Notes: generated from the sequence alone by a model not told the origin. A DNA stretch of 64,000 nt from Streptomyces sp. CB01881 (GCF_002953255.1 NZ_CP026498.1:5134798-5198797); one strand, 5' to 3'. Positions 1 through 9,895 are shown, numbered from the stretch's first letter. Numbers and translations are program-made.

Positions 1-468
1 ACACGACTCTCGGACGATGAGTGGACTCGAACCCGTACCGGCCGCCCGAGCGGGCGGGGAAGGAAATCGCGCGTCAGGCACGCGGTGTCGATTCCGACCG
101 ACTCGGGCTTGAGGACTGGGTTTGCAGGACGGCAGCAGCGCCGCAGACCAACACAGCATTCTGACATGTTGGGGTATTCCGGAGCTGCTTCCGCTCTGGA
201 GACATCGCTGCTACTCGTCAAGTGTTACGCATGGCCTTCGTGTCGCGGGTCACACCGCTCGGCGCCCGCGACCCGGGGCCGGCTTCCATCATCGCGCACT
301 CGCGCCGAAGTTGGTTGGCATGGGCAGGACATATCGGCGTGGCGTGCGTCCGGAGGGCCGGGCAGGCGGGTGTGCGACCCGGCACGGAAGGGCCCTCCGA
401 CCGCGCCGTGGGGTGCAGCCGGAGGGCCATGGGTTCGCCGGGGTCGCTCGGTCGCCAGGTGGGGCGGC
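1..468. other. No gene recognised; one short hairpin
   Basis: I see no convincing coding region here. Open frames crossing it have arginine/proline-rich translations typical of out-of-frame high-GC DNA. A hairpin at 178-200 (8-bp stem with one G-T pair, 7-nt loop) could help end transcription from the leftward gene at 469 but has no T-run. The first 40 bases contain a T-arm-like GGTTCGAGTCC on the minus strand without a supporting tRNA fold. Confidence 0.4.
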
Positions 469-1347
469 TCAGTGCTCCCGGGGGGCCGGGACGGACGGCT
501 CGATCTCCGGGTGGACGGTGAGCAGCGCCCGCATCGCGACCTCGCCGGCCGTGCCGTCGCCGGTGCCGAGCGCGTCGACCAGCCGGGCGTGCAGGCTGAC
601 CGAGGCCTCGGAGGGCCGCTCGCAGGAGGTGGCCGGACCGCCGGACACCTGGAGCGCACCGGAGACGATCCCGGAGAGGTGCTCCAGCATCCGGTTGCCG
701 GCCATCTGCAGGACGAGGGCGTGCAGCTCGGCGTCGGCCCGCGAGAAGGTGGACAGGTCGGCCTGGGCGGAGGCGTGGCCCATGATCTCGATCAGCTCGA
801 CCAGCCGCTGCTGGACGTCCTCCCGGCCGTGGCCGGCCGCGAGCCGGGCCGCCAGCGGCTCGATCGCCCAGCGGAGCTCGAACAGCTCCCGGCGCTGCTC
901 GTCGCGCTGCGGGCCGAAGGCGCGCCACTCGATGATGTCCGGGTCGAGCAGGTTCCAGTCGCCGACCGGGCGAACCCGGGTGCCGACGTTCGGCCGGGCA
1001 CTGACCAGGCCCTTGGCCTCCAGCACGCGCAGCGACTCGCGGACCACGGTGCGGGAGACCTCGAACCGCTGGCCGATCTCCTCGGGGACGAGCGGGCGGT
1101 CGGCACCGAGGTCACCCGAGACGATCATCTGACCGAGCTGCTGCACCAGCTGGCCGTGCAGACCGCGGCCGCGGCTGCTGGTGGTCTTGCGACCGACCCG
1201 GGCCAGGTCCGACTCGGCGCCCTCCCAGCGGGGCGCCGGCGGGATCGGCCGGTCGGCGTACGAGAAGCGGTCCAGGTCGCCGGAGCCGGGGATGGCGCCG
1301 TCGGCGGAACGGGCGGGGGTCATGGTGGGGTGCGCAAGGGTACTCAC
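469..1347 (-). CDS. GntR/FadR-family transcriptional regulator (FCD domain)
   Basis: Predicted cytoplasmic DNA-binding regulator of 292 aa. A winged HTH lies at about residues 59-125 (core EEIGQRFEVSRTVVRESL), followed by an all-helical FCD ligand/metal domain at about 135-275 with DAELH and LHARLVDAL segments carrying the usual Asp/His ligands. The GTG at 1347 is preferred because streptomycete relatives I recall begin with a matching MSTLAH; AAAGGA lies just upstream, although closer than usual. An in-frame ATG at 1323 is the alternative. FadR-type GntR proteins with this N-terminus include the Streptomyces gluconate-operon repressor, but no gluconate kinase or permease genes are adjacent here, so the target is unknown. 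Confidence 0.85.
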   Translation of the reverse strand: MSTLAHPTMTPARSADGAIPGSGDLDRFSYADRPIPPAPRWEGAESDLARVGRKTTSSRGRGLHGQLVQQLGQMIVSGDLGADRPLVPEEIGQRFEVSRTVVRESLRVLEAKGLVSARPNVGTRVRPVGDWNLLDPDIIEWRAFGPQRDEQRRELFELRWAIEPLAARLAAGHGREDVQQRLVELIEIMGHASAQADLSTFSRADAELHALVLQMAGNRMLEHLSGIVSGALQVSGGPATSCERPSEASVSLHARLVDALGTGDGTAGEVAMRALLTVHPEIEPSVPAPREH

Positions 1348-1388
1348 AGGTCCTTTGTCGGCGATCGGCGGGCCCAGCTTGAGGATTC

Positions 1389-1405
1389 TCGTGAAAAGCA
1401 CACGA
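1389..1405. promoter_or_regulatory. Inverted repeat in the leader of the GntR gene
   Basis: TCGTG and CACGA arms separated by 7 nt lie about 42 bp upstream of the GTG start. A self-binding site for the GntR protein is plausible, but no family consensus is matched. Confidence 0.2.
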
Positions 1406-1504
1406 AAGGGTGATCGACCGTGACTGGATAATTGACTTCTTATCAGGAAGAACCGCTCATTACGGTCACAGCTGGTCGATCTTGGCAGACCGTCAGCAAC
1501 GGCC

Positions 1505-1521
1505 CCGCCCCGGCGGGGCGG
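1505..1521 (-). terminator. GC-rich hairpin after the ABC permease
   Basis: A perfect 7-bp stem (CCGCCCC / GGGGCGG) with a 3-nt loop lies 25 bp beyond the permease stop. There is no U-tract, which is common for streptomycete terminators. Confidence 0.45.
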
Positions 1522-1545
1522 CCGGGGCGGGACGTTCCGGGGGGC

Positions 1546-2451
1546 TCAGAGCGCGCGGCGACGCGCCTGGACCAGGAGGGCGGCGAGCAGAAGCACCGCC
1601 GCGGGCGCCGCCACCGCCGCCAGCAGCGCGGGATCGGTCAGTGCCGACCCGCCCGCCGCAACCCGGCGGTCCCCGCCGTACACCCATCCGTACGCCCACT
1701 CGATGCCGGACTGGAACGGCAGCAGCTCCGCCGCACGGGTCGGCCAGGCCGTCCCCGTCTGCCGCAGCAGCAGCGCCACCGCGGACTCCAGCAGCGGCGG
1801 CAGCGCGCAGAGCAGCAGGACACCGGCGGCGGCGCTGCGGGTCAGCGAGGCCGTCAGCACGCCCGTCCAGCCCGCCACGACCACCAGTCCGACGAAGGCC
1901 AGCAGGGCGGCCGGCACCCCGTGACCGGCCACGAGCGCCGCCGGGGCCAGCGCGCCCGGGAGATCGGCGAACCCGGTCAGGCCCGCCGAGGAGAACGCCG
2001 CGGACACCCGGTCCGAGAGCGCCGCCGGGTCCGACCAGGCGGCCACCGCCACCCCCGTCGGCAGGGCGAGGTGCACGGCCACCACGTCGACCAGCAGCGT
2101 GGCCAGCGCCAGCAGCCCCGCCACCGGGGCGATCACCGCCAGCTTGGCCAGCAGCAGCCGCACCCGGCGCAGGTACGACACCTGCGAGGCGGGCAGCCCC
2201 GGGTGGCGCACCTCGTGCCCGTACGAGAGCGCGCCCAGCACACCGGCGCCGAGTGCCGCGAACGGCAGCGGGATCAGCGGGACGGTCGCCGTGAGCAGCC
2301 GGACGCCGGCCGGGCCGGCCAGCGCACTCGCCGGCGCCTGCGCGGCCAGCACGGCGGCCACGACGGCGTCGCAGACCAGCACCGTGGCGAGGAGCAACCA
2401 GGTGGAACGGAGGCCGCGCAGCCGGCGCAGCTCGTAGGCCAGGGCACGCAC
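1546..2451 (-). CDS. ABC-2-type transporter permease
   Basis: Integral membrane protein of 301 aa with about six hydrophobic segments. The first is near residues 17-40, with further ones through the middle and a last helix near 280-295 before an RRRAL end. The layout (short basic N-terminus, central SYGHEVRHPG-like cytoplasmic loop) is that of ABC-2 permeases that pair with a separate ATPase. It starts 3 nt after the ATPase stop, so the two are co-transcribed and probably translationally coupled. The substrate cannot be read from the sequence; resistance or export is typical of such pairs in actinomycetes. Confidence 0.75.
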   Translation of the reverse strand: MRALAYELRRLRGLRSTWLLLATVLVCDAVVAAVLAAQAPASALAGPAGVRLLTATVPLIPLPFAALGAGVLGALSYGHEVRHPGLPASQVSYLRRVRLLLAKLAVIAPVAGLLALATLLVDVVAVHLALPTGVAVAAWSDPAALSDRVSAAFSSAGLTGFADLPGALAPAALVAGHGVPAALLAFVGLVVVAGWTGVLTASLTRSAAAGVLLLCALPPLLESAVALLLRQTGTAWPTRAAELLPFQSGIEWAYGWVYGGDRRVAAGGSALTDPALLAAVAAPAAVLLLAALLVQARRRAL

Positions 2452-2454
2452 GGT

Positions 2455-4173
2455 TCACTCGCTCCGGTGGTCGGGGATGGGCGTGGGGGTGGGGGTGGGG
2501 GTGGGGGTGGAGGTGGGTTCGGACGTGGGGGTGGGGGTGTGTTCGGACGTGGGTTCGGGCGTGGGGTCGGGCGTGCGCGTGGGGGCGGAGGTGCGGGCGG
2601 GGGCGGTTGCCGGGTCCAGGCGGCCGAGGCGGATGGTGTCGGCGGTCAGCAGGTCCCCTGCGGCAGCGGACTCCTCGCACCGGTCGCGGGGATCGGTGCC
2701 GGCCTGGCCGCTGCCGCCCGACCGGACCAGCCCGCTGAGGCCGTCTCGGAAGAGACGGTCCACCCCGACGGTCGGGGACGGCTCCAGAAGGTCGGCCAGG
2801 TCGCCCAGGTCGTCCTGGCCTGGCGTTTCGGGCCCGGTGAGCGGGGTGGTCCGGGTCGTCCGGGTCGTCCGGTCCACCACCGACAGCGCGGTCGCGGCGG
2901 AGGCGCTGTCGGGGCTGCCGGCGGGGGTGGCCGAGCCGGGGGTGGCCGGGCCGGGGGTGGCCGGGCCGGGGGTGGCGGGCAGTGCGAGGGCGGGGAGCGC
3001 GAGGCCGGCCGGTGTCTCGGCGCTGGGCTGGGGCACCTGGGCCTGCCCGGCCCGCCGCTCCGGTTCCGGCACCGGCCCGGACTCCGGGTCCACGGTCGCC
3101 GGCCGCATCGCCCGGGTGGCCGCCGCCTGACCCGCCGCCTGACCCGCCATCTGCTCGTCGGCCGACCGGCGGGCCTTCACCGGCCGCCTCCTGGCCGGAC
3201 GGTCGGGCACGGAATCGGCCGGAGGCCGGCCGTCCGCTCCCTGGACGTGGAGGTGACCGGAGCGGCCCGAGGCCACGGGCAGCGTGGCGCGGGGAGCGGG
3301 CTGCTCCACCACCCGGTCGGCGAGTTCGTGCAGCAGGATGCCGTGCTGGTAGGCGAGTTCACCGATCTCGGTACGGCCGATCCCCGACACCGCGAGGCCC
3401 GCCCCGCCGTCCCGTCTCACCTGCGCGCCCTGGCCGGCCAGGAGATCGGCGAGACGGGCCATCTGCGGCCCGCGCACCGCCACCTCGGGGCTGAGCCGGG
3501 TCCGGCGGAACTCCGTCACCGGCTGGTCGGCCACCATCCGGCCCTGGTCGAGTGTGATCACCCGGTCCGCGAGCTGGGCGGCCTCCTGCGGGGTGCGGGT
3601 GGTCACCAGGACCGTCCCGCCCGCCACGCCGAACGAGCGCAGGAAGGAGTGGAACCACTCCACGTTGCGCGGCGACAGGCCCTCGGTGGGAGCGTCGAGG
3701 AGAAGGGTCCCCGGGTCTCCGAGCAAGGCGGTGGCGAGCGCCAGCCGACGGTGCATGCCGGGCGAGAAGGTGCGCAGCCGCTGCCCGGCGACGGGGGCGA
3801 GCCGGGTCTGCTCCAGCAGCTCGTCGGCCCGCCGGGCGGGGGCTCCGACGGCCGCCGCCAGCATCCGCAGGTGGCTGTGCGCCTTTCGGCCTGGGTGCCC
3901 CGCGACGGCCCCCTCGGCTCCGCCCGGACCGGGCAGCAGCACGCCGACCTCGCGCTCGGGGCGCCGCAGTCGGCGGTAGGTGCGGCCGCCGAAGAGCGTG
4001 ACACCCCGGCCGCGTTCGAGTTCGAGCATCAGCCGCAGCGCGGTGGACTTGCCGGCGTCCTCGGGGCCGAGCAACGCCGTCACCACTCCCGGGCGGGCGT
4101 CGAAGGTCAGATCGAGCACCGCTGGCGGCCCGCCTCTGCGGTAGACCTTGGTCAGTCCGGTGATCTGGATCAT
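2455..4173 (-). CDS. Degenerate ABC transporter ATP-binding protein with long Pro/Thr tail
   Basis: A 572-aa protein starting at ATG 4173 with GGGAG 10 nt upstream. The N-terminal ~300 residues form an ABC ATPase domain, but key positions deviate. Walker A reads GPEDAGKST (Gly to Asp at the fourth position), the signature reads FSPGM, the Walker B region reads LLLDAPTEG so the catalytic Glu is Ala, and the H-loop His is missing in VLVTTRTPQEA. Residues from about 330 onward are a low-complexity Pro/Ala/Thr tail ending in repeated T-P units. It is the partner of the permease directly downstream. ATP may bind, but normal hydrolysis is doubtful. Partner function is inferred from context. Confidence 0.75.
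   Translation of the reverse strand: MIQITGLTKVYRRGGPPAVLDLTFDARPGVVTALLGPEDAGKSTALRLMLELERGRGVTLFGGRTYRRLRRPEREVGVLLPGPGGAEGAVAGHPGRKAHSHLRMLAAAVGAPARRADELLEQTRLAPVAGQRLRTFSPGMHRRLALATALLGDPGTLLLDAPTEGLSPRNVEWFHSFLRSFGVAGGTVLVTTRTPQEAAQLADRVITLDQGRMVADQPVTEFRRTRLSPEVAVRGPQMARLADLLAGQGAQVRRDGGAGLAVSGIGRTEIGELAYQHGILLHELADRVVEQPAPRATLPVASGRSGHLHVQGADGRPPADSVPDRPARRRPVKARRSADEQMAGQAAGQAAATRAMRPATVDPESGPVPEPERRAGQAQVPQPSAETPAGLALPALALPATPGPATPGPATPGSATPAGSPDSASAATALSVVDRTTRTTRTTPLTGPETPGQDDLGDLADLLEPSPTVGVDRLFRDGLSGLVRSGGSGQAGTDPRDRCEESAAAGDLLTADTIRLGRLDPATAPARTSAPTRTPDPTPEPTSEHTPTPTSEPTSTPTPTPTPTPIPDHRSE
2485..2507 (+). repeat. Four-run G5 tract (potential G-quadruplex)
   Basis: Four runs of five G separated by single T residues lie on the plus strand, within the T-P repeat codons at the 3' end of the ABC ATPase gene. 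This is the template strand for that gene. The spacing fits a compact parallel G-quadruplex. Confidence 0.6.
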
Positions 4174-4401
4174 CGCTGGCTGCTCCCATGCCCTCGGCCG
4201 ACCTGCGTCCCTGCGCGACGCGGGGCCGTGCCCGCGCGACCCCGCGCAGCACATTAGGGGGCCACCATGGCGATTCCGGGCATTACGGGAGCGGCGCGGG
4301 CCCGAGGGCCGCACACCTCACCCGATCAGGGGACAATCCGATCCTGCGACGGGCCGTCGGCCGACGGGGGAAAGACCCCCTGAACCGTCTCGCCGCCCCG
4401 C

Positions 4402-5172
4402 TCAGGAGTCCGGGCGCAGCATCGGCGGGTTGAGCACGGTTGCCCCGCCGGCGGTGAACAGCTGGGCCGGGCGGCCACCCTGACGTGTCGTCGTGCCGCC
4501 GGAGGGCAGCAGGAAGCCGGGGGTGCCGGTGACCTTGCGATGGAAGTTCCGGGGGTCCAGCACCACGCCCCACACGGCCTCGTAGACGCGGCGCAGCTCG
4601 CCGACAGTGAACTCCGGCGAGCAGAAGGCGGTGGCCAGCGAGGAGTACTCGATCTTGGAACGGGCGCGCTCGACGCCGTCGGCAAGGATCAGCCCGTGGT
4701 CGAAGGCGAGCGGGACCTCGTCCGCAGGGCTCTTTCCGAGCAGTTCGGTGACGGGGGCCCAGCGGGCGCTGCTGGCGTCGCCGCCGGCGCGCGGGGTCGG
4801 CAGGTCCGGGGCCAGGACCAGGTACGCGACGCTGACCACCCGCATCCGGGGGTCACGCTGCGGGTGACCGTAGGTCGCGAGCTGCTCCAGGTGGGCGCCG
4901 GCCGTGCCGGGGGTCGCCGCGTCGTGACCGGGGGCGGAGTAGGCACGCAGGCCGGTCTCCTCGGCCAGCTCCCGGGAGGCCGCCTCGGCCAGGCCCTCGT
5001 CCGGGCGGACGAAGCCACCGGGCAGCGCCCAGTAGCCCTGGAAGGGGGGCTCGCCCCGTCGGACCAGCAAGGCACACAGCGCGTGGTCCCGCACCGTCAG
5101 CACCACCAGGTCAACCGTGACAGCGAACGGGGGGAAGGCCGACGGGTCATAACGCGACATGGCGACGATCAT
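4402..5172 (-). CDS. Nudix hydrolase with NrtR-like C-terminal domain
   Basis: A 256-aa cytoplasmic protein. The Nudix box is complete, beginning GGFVRPDE and continuing to RELAEETGL at about residues 50-75. The C-terminal third (about 160-230) resembles the winged-helix part of NrtR-type regulators, which sense ADP-ribose-like ligands and repress NAD genes. The ATG at 5172 is preferred because AGAGAG lies 6-7 nt upstream; a second ATG is at 5160. An inverted repeat overlaps the start, consistent with autoregulation. Because the catalytic box is intact it could also be a true hydrolase. No NAD-salvage genes are adjacent. Confidence 0.8.
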   Translation of the reverse strand: MIVAMSRYDPSAFPPFAVTVDLVVLTVRDHALCALLVRRGEPPFQGYWALPGGFVRPDEGLAEAASRELAEETGLRAYSAPGHDAATPGTAGAHLEQLATYGHPQRDPRMRVVSVAYLVLAPDLPTPRAGGDASSARWAPVTELLGKSPADEVPLAFDHGLILADGVERARSKIEYSSLATAFCSPEFTVGELRRVYEAVWGVVLDPRNFHRKVTGTPGFLLPSGGTTTRQGGRPAQLFTAGGATVLNPPMLRPDS

Positions 5173-5189
5173 AGTCGTCTCTCTGACGA
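5164..5189. promoter_or_regulatory. Palindromic operator candidate over the Nudix gene start
   Basis: Three alternating 5-bp arms GACGA (5164-5168), TCGTC (5175-5179) and GACGA (5185-5189) form two overlapping inverted repeats with 6- and 5-nt spacers. They cover the start codon and ribosome-binding region of the Nudix gene, as expected for an autorepressor. Confidence 0.5.
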
Positions 5190-5349
5190 TAAGCACAGGC
5201 CCGTGCACGGACCGTGCCGTGACCGCGCGCCGGGTGGACCGGGGCGGGACCAGGCGGGACCGCGGGACCTGCCCCGGGCCGGGGCGGGTCCGGACCTGGC
5301 GGGCCCAGCAGCCGGCCGAGGCGGGTCCGGTGGCCGGCCGAGGTGCCTC

Positions 5350-5379
5350 GGGGGCGGGTCCCGGCCGGGACCCGCCCCC
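5350..5379 (-). terminator. 15-bp perfect inverted repeat between debranching and Nudix genes
   Basis: The arms at 5350-5364 and 5365-5379 are exact reverse complements with no spacer, giving a very stable hairpin after opening of the central pairs. It lies 85 bp beyond the stop of the leftward debranching gene. Confidence 0.6.
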
Positions 5380-5464
5380 GCCCGCACGGGCCAGGCCGCG
5401 GGCCAGGCCGAGACCGGCCTGGCAGCCGCCCGCCACGGGTGCCGCCCGCATGGTGGCGGTGGCG

Positions 5465-7657
5465 TCAGCGGGCGACCAGTTGCAGCTCCGCGGACGCCTC
5501 CTCGACCATCGCCACGCCGATCCGGCTCACCCGGACCGAGAACGGCTCACCCGCGACGCGCAGGCCGGTCAGCTGCAGCTCGCCGAGCGGCGCCGTGCTG
5601 GCCGGGCGGACCAGCACCCGCCCGCCCGGGACGTCCGGACGGACCCCGGCGAGTGCGAACACCGCGTGCACCGCGCCGGCCGCCGAGACCGCCGCGGGGC
5701 GGCAGGCCGCCGGGTGCGGCACCGGCGGGCAACCGGGCGTTCGCTGCTCCCCCGCGTACATCTCCGGCAGCCGCCCCTCGAAGTGGGCGGCTGCACCGAG
5801 CAGGCCCTCCAGCAGCGCCCCGGCCTCGTTCTCGTGGCCGGCCTCGGCCAGCCCGGCGATCGCGAGGGCGGTGTCGTGAACGCGCACCGCTCCGCTGCGG
5901 TGGCCGAGCGGGTTGAACCGGGACGACTTGGCGCTGAGGGTGCGCAGGCCCCAGCCGCTGTCCAGCTCGGGCGCGGCCAGGCGCTGGGCGAGCAGCCTGG
6001 TCTGCTCGCGCTCCAGCAGGCTCTCGTGCCGCCCGCCCTCGGCGGAGAGCCCCGGGTCGAGCAGGTGGACGAGGGAGGAGGCGACCGCGGGCAGTGGCTG
6101 GCCGCCCGGCCCGAGGCTGGCCGCCGGGCGCCCGCCGGAGAGGTCGTCGATCCAGAACCGGTCGCGGAAGCGTCCTCGCAGTGCGGCCGCCCAGCTGTGC
6201 CACTCCTCGGCGCCGGGACGGCCGAAGGCCTCCAGGAGGTCGGCGCCGTGCAGGGCGGCCCGGTGCGCCTGGGCCTGGACCTCGGCCCGGGCCGCCACGG
6301 GGTGGGCGGCGCGGTCCTCGACCGGGCGGCTCAGGTCGGTGACGAAGCCGTCGACCAGGCCGTCACGGAGGGCGCCGAGCGCGCGCTCGGCGGCCGGGAG
6401 CAGCTCGGCGACCTCCTGCCGGGGCATGCCCCAGCGCCAGGCCTCGGCAAGCACGGTGATGAAGAGAAGCGTCGCCTCGGTGGCGGTGCAGACGGGCGGC
6501 AGCTCGGGCCCGCCGTGCCGCAGGGCGCCGGGAAGCAGGCCTTCGGGGCGGCGGCCGGGCTGCCCCGGACCGCCATGGCCGCCCGACCCCTGCGCCGCTC
6601 CTGCCTGGCCGGTGGCGGGGCCGAGCTGCTGACGGCGGGCCAGCGCCCGGAGGGTGCCGGCGGCCAGCCGGGTGCCGAGCGGGAGGATCATCCGGGCCGT
6701 CCACAGCGCGTCGGCCGGGGCGAGCCCGAACCTCCAGGGCGCTCCGGAGGCCGGGTAGAGGTCGGTCGGGCGGTCCGGGTCCGCGAACAGCAGGCCCCCA
6801 AGGGCGTCCAGGGATCGCGGTACCAGCAGCTCGACCCGGGGGTCGTCGCTCCGGATCTCCGGTTCCGCCCAGGGCAGCGGGACCCCGGTGCCGCGCCCGC
6901 CCGGTGGCCGGGGGCCTGGGGTGGTGCTCTCCAGCTCGGTGCGCAGCTCGACCGACCAACGGGCGCCGGGCTGCACTTCGAGGTCCCAGCGCAGTACGCC
7001 GGCGCCGGCCAGGACGGCGTGCGGCGACGGCTTGGCGCTGACGACGGCGCTGTGGGTGGGGCCCGCCCAGCGCAGCCCGGCGGACTGCACCTGGCCCGGC
7101 AGGTCCGGCGACCGGTGTCCGGCGGCGATCTCGCCGACCGGGCCGAGGTCCGTGCCGAGCGCGATCTCCAGCGGCAGCCGGGCGGGCCGGCTGCCCGTGT
7201 TGCGGACGGTGACGGTCTCGACGCCGTCGGCGTGCCGCAGCCGCTCGACGGTGAGCGCCGGGTCGGGGTCGGGGTCGCCGGGGATCCGGACCGCGCCGAG
7301 GAAACGGGCCTGCGCCGCCGTGGTCAGCGTCCCCTGGAGGGGCAGCGGCTCCATGCCGCCGATCCGCAGCTCCATCCGGGCCAGCACCCGGACGCCGGAG
7401 CGGTAGAAACCGTGGAGACCGTGGCCGCGCAACTGCCCGTCCGGCCCGGAGGCTGCCATCGCGGGCGCGTTGACGCAGAGCACCGAGTGGTGGACGGCGG
7501 CGGGCTGCGGACGCGGTGGCGCCGAGGCCCGGGCCTGGCCGGCGGGCGCGCCCGCAGGGACCTGGTCGGTACGGCCGGCGGGTCTCGGCGCGCCGGCCAC
7601 GCTCTCGGCCGGCACGGCCTGTGACGGCCTCGCCTGTGGTGGCCTCATGGCGGTCAC
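5465..7657 (-). CDS. Glycogen-debranching-type protein (amylo-alpha-1,6-glucosidase-like)
   Basis: A 730-aa protein. After a Pro/Ala-rich N-terminal ~60 residues comes a beta-rich N-terminal module of glycogen debranching enzymes (about 60-270, with conserved [18 protein letters not shown]). A long alpha-helical GH15/GH133-like region follows to about residue 620 ([20 protein letters not shown] is the characteristic segment), then a small beta C-terminus. The expected role is trimming of alpha-1,6-linked glucans. GTG 7657 is chosen because GGAGGAGAG lies 6-7 nt upstream; ATG 7648 is the alternative. No neighbouring glycogen genes are present and it appears monocistronic. The family call rests on layout and conserved segments, and substrate is inferred. 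Confidence 0.75.
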   Translation of the reverse strand: MTAMRPPQARPSQAVPAESVAGAPRPAGRTDQVPAGAPAGQARASAPPRPQPAAVHHSVLCVNAPAMAASGPDGQLRGHGLHGFYRSGVRVLARMELRIGGMEPLPLQGTLTTAAQARFLGAVRIPGDPDPDPALTVERLRHADGVETVTVRNTGSRPARLPLEIALGTDLGPVGEIAAGHRSPDLPGQVQSAGLRWAGPTHSAVVSAKPSPHAVLAGAGVLRWDLEVQPGARWSVELRTELESTTPGPRPPGGRGTGVPLPWAEPEIRSDDPRVELLVPRSLDALGGLLFADPDRPTDLYPASGAPWRFGLAPADALWTARMILPLGTRLAAGTLRALARRQQLGPATGQAGAAQGSGGHGGPGQPGRRPEGLLPGALRHGGPELPPVCTATEATLLFITVLAEAWRWGMPRQEVAELLPAAERALGALRDGLVDGFVTDLSRPVEDRAAHPVAARAEVQAQAHRAALHGADLLEAFGRPGAEEWHSWAAALRGRFRDRFWIDDLSGGRPAASLGPGGQPLPAVASSLVHLLDPGLSAEGGRHESLLEREQTRLLAQRLAAPELDSGWGLRTLSAKSSRFNPLGHRSGAVRVHDTALAIAGLAEAGHENEAGALLEGLLGAAAHFEGRLPEMYAGEQRTPGCPPVPHPAACRPAAVSAAGAVHAVFALAGVRPDVPGGRVLVRPASTAPLGELQLTGLRVAGEPFSVRVSRIGVAMVEEASAELQLVAR

Positions 7658-8394
7658 CGGACTCTCCTCCCCTCGGCGGTCCGGTGGCCGGTCAGGCCGG
7701 TGGGCCGCGAGCATGCTCGATCGCGTGCTGTGGTGCCTGGCCGACGGGGTTTCCCGTCGGCGCGTGCCGTGCCTGGCCGTACCCGGCGCCGGGTCGTGCC
7801 ATGCGGCGCGCGGCACCGCTCCGGTACCGGCCCCGCCTCGCCCCGGGCACCCCGTGGTGCCCGCGCGTCGTCTTGTCCGGCGGCCGGCGGTGCCGGTGAC
7901 GCCCTGTCCCGCCCGGCGCCCCGGACCGGCTGGTGCCCCGGACCGGCCGGTCCGGGCGACGGGGCACGCCGCTTCCTCCGTATGCCGGCCCGCCCGGGCG
8001 GCCGTCGGCGCTTTGACGGACCCGGCTCCGGGCCCGCCGCGGCTCGGTCCGTCTCCGGACCCGGAGGCCTTCCGAGCGAAGTGCTCCCGGGGTGAACGCC
8101 ACCGACCGGTCTCAGGTAACGCCCGGCGCGCCGGTTCGGCGCTCCCGACCGTGGTTCCGGGTGGTCGTCCCGGTGCTGCCACGGCGTCGTTCGGGCGTCG
8201 TTCCGGTCGGACACGACCGCCGGGGTCGCAGTGCACGGCCCGCGGACGGCGCAGCAGGCGGGTGGCCGAGGACGGCAACCACCGAACCGGTGCCCGAACG
8301 CCGTCAGGATACGGTGCGGGGGTCGCGGCGCCCGCACCGGCAACACCGTGGACGGCGACACGACCGCTGTGACCTGCACATACCGAGGAGTTGT
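7658..8394. other. Divergent intergenic region without recognised gene
   Basis: This 737-bp stretch separates the leftward debranching gene from the rightward peptidase gene. Open frames here are arginine/proline-rich and lack ribosome-binding sites. It presumably holds both promoters, but I cannot pick convincing -35/-10 elements. Confidence 0.4.
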
Positions 8395-9708
8395 ATGTCC
8401 ACCGCCAGCCGGCTGCCCGGGATCGTCACGACCGACCACGTCTTCCAGCTGCCCCTCGACCACGCTGCCCCGCAGGGCGAGCAGATCGAGGTGTACGCCC
8501 GCGAGGTGGTGGCCCCGGGCCGCGAGAGGGACGACCTGCCCTGGCTGCTGTTCCTCCAGGGCGGGCCCGGCGGCAAGGCCGGACGCCCGCTCGGCCGCGA
8601 CGGCTGGCTCGAGCGCGCCCTCGACGACTACCGGGTGCTCCTGCTCGACCAGCGCGGCACCGGGCGGTCCACGCCCGCGAACCGGCAGACCCTCGCCCGG
8701 CGCGGCGGCGCCCGGCAGCAGGCGGACTACCTGGCGCACTTCCGCGCCGACTCGATCGTGCGGGACGCCGAGCTGATCCGCCGCCGGCTGCTCGGCGACG
8801 ACCGGCGCTGGAGCGTGCTCGGGCAGAGCTTCGGCGGCTTCTGCACCCTCACCTACCTCTCGATCGCACCCGAAGGCCTGCACGAGGCGTTCGTCACCGG
8901 TGGCCTGGCCGGCCTGCACAGCTCGGCCGACGACGTCTACCGGGCCGCGTACCCCCGGGTCGTCGGCAAGAACGAGGGGCACTACGCCCGCTTCCCGCAG
9001 GACGTCGAGGCGGTGCGGCGGATCGCCGCGCACCTGGCCGCCTCGCCCGCGACGCTGCCCGGTGGCGGGCTCCTCACCGTCCAGGCGTTCCAGGCCCTCG
9101 GGATGATGCTGGGCGGCGGCAGCGGCTCCGGCAGCCTGCACTACCTCCTGGAGGAGGCATGGGTGGAGGGGACGGCCGGGCCCGAGCTGTCCGACACGTT
9201 CCTGGCCGGCGTGCAGGCCAAGCTCTCCTTCGCCGAGGGGCCGCTGTACGCCGTGCTGCACGAGTCGATCTACGGGCAGCGGTCGGTCGACCCGGCCGGG
9301 ACCGCGTGGTCGGCCGAGCGCGTCCGCAAGGAGTTCCCGGAGTTCGACGCCCTGGCTTCGCTGGAGTCCGGGGCGCCGGTGCTGTTCACCGGGGAGATGA
9401 TCTACCCCTGGATGTTCGACACCGACCCGGCGCTGCGGCCGCTGAAGGAGACCGCCGAGTTGCTCGCCGCCCGCACCGACTGGGCCGACCTGTACGACCC
9501 GGCGCGGCTGGCCGCCAACGAGGTGCCGGTGGTCGCGGCGGTCTACCACGACGACATGTACGTCGACACCGCCGACTCGCTGGCGACCGCCCTCGCCGTG
9601 CGCGGCCTGCGGACGTGGATCACCAACGAATGGGAGCACGACGGCCTGCGGGTGAGCGGCGGCAAGGTGCTCGACCGCCTGCTCGCGATGGCCCACGGCG
9701 AGGCGTAG
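8395..9708 (+). CDS. S33-family alpha/beta hydrolase (prolyl aminopeptidase-like)
   Basis: A 437-aa cytoplasmic protein with no signal peptide. The oxyanion segment LQGGPGGKAG (about residue 55) and RGTGRS are typical of proline iminopeptidases. The nucleophile elbow is GQSFGGF (about 142-148), with a conserved Asp in the YHDDMYVD segment and His in EHDGLR near the end completing the triad. A cap domain lies between about 190 and 320. Length fits the S33 family. The start is fixed by GAGGAG 6 nt upstream of ATG. Such enzymes release N-terminal proline from short peptides, but actinobacterial paralogues vary in substrate. Confidence 0.85.
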   Translation: MSTASRLPGIVTTDHVFQLPLDHAAPQGEQIEVYAREVVAPGRERDDLPWLLFLQGGPGGKAGRPLGRDGWLERALDDYRVLLLDQRGTGRSTPANRQTLARRGGARQQADYLAHFRADSIVRDAELIRRRLLGDDRRWSVLGQSFGGFCTLTYLSIAPEGLHEAFVTGGLAGLHSSADDVYRAAYPRVVGKNEGHYARFPQDVEAVRRIAAHLAASPATLPGGGLLTVQAFQALGMMLGGGSGSGSLHYLLEEAWVEGTAGPELSDTFLAGVQAKLSFAEGPLYAVLHESIYGQRSVDPAGTAWSAERVRKEFPEFDALASLESGAPVLFTGEMIYPWMFDTDPALRPLKETAELLAARTDWADLYDPARLAANEVPVVAAVYHDDMYVDTADSLATALAVRGLRTWITNEWEHDGLRVSGGKVLDRLLAMAHGEA

Positions 9709-9895
9709 CCGGCCGGGACGTGACCGGCCCGGTCGTGGCCTGCCGGCACGCCGCGGATCTCCGTGCACCAGCGCGGAGCGGACGGCGGCGCGGAGTCGGC
9801 CGGTGGCCTTCTCCGGGCCTCCGCCGGCCGGGCGGGACCGTTGCCCCGCCCGGTCGACAGGCAGGCGCGGCAGGAGGAACCCGCCGCCGACGGTG

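Noticed and set aside
1..60. tRNA-like T-arm (GGTTCGAGTCC on the minus strand)
   Set aside because: The T-stem does not pair beyond two bases and no acceptor, D or anticodon arms can be built around it.
1432..4257. 941-codon plus-strand open frame over the ABC genes
   Set aside because: Gln/Arg/Gly-rich shadow of the minus-strand ABC transporter pair.
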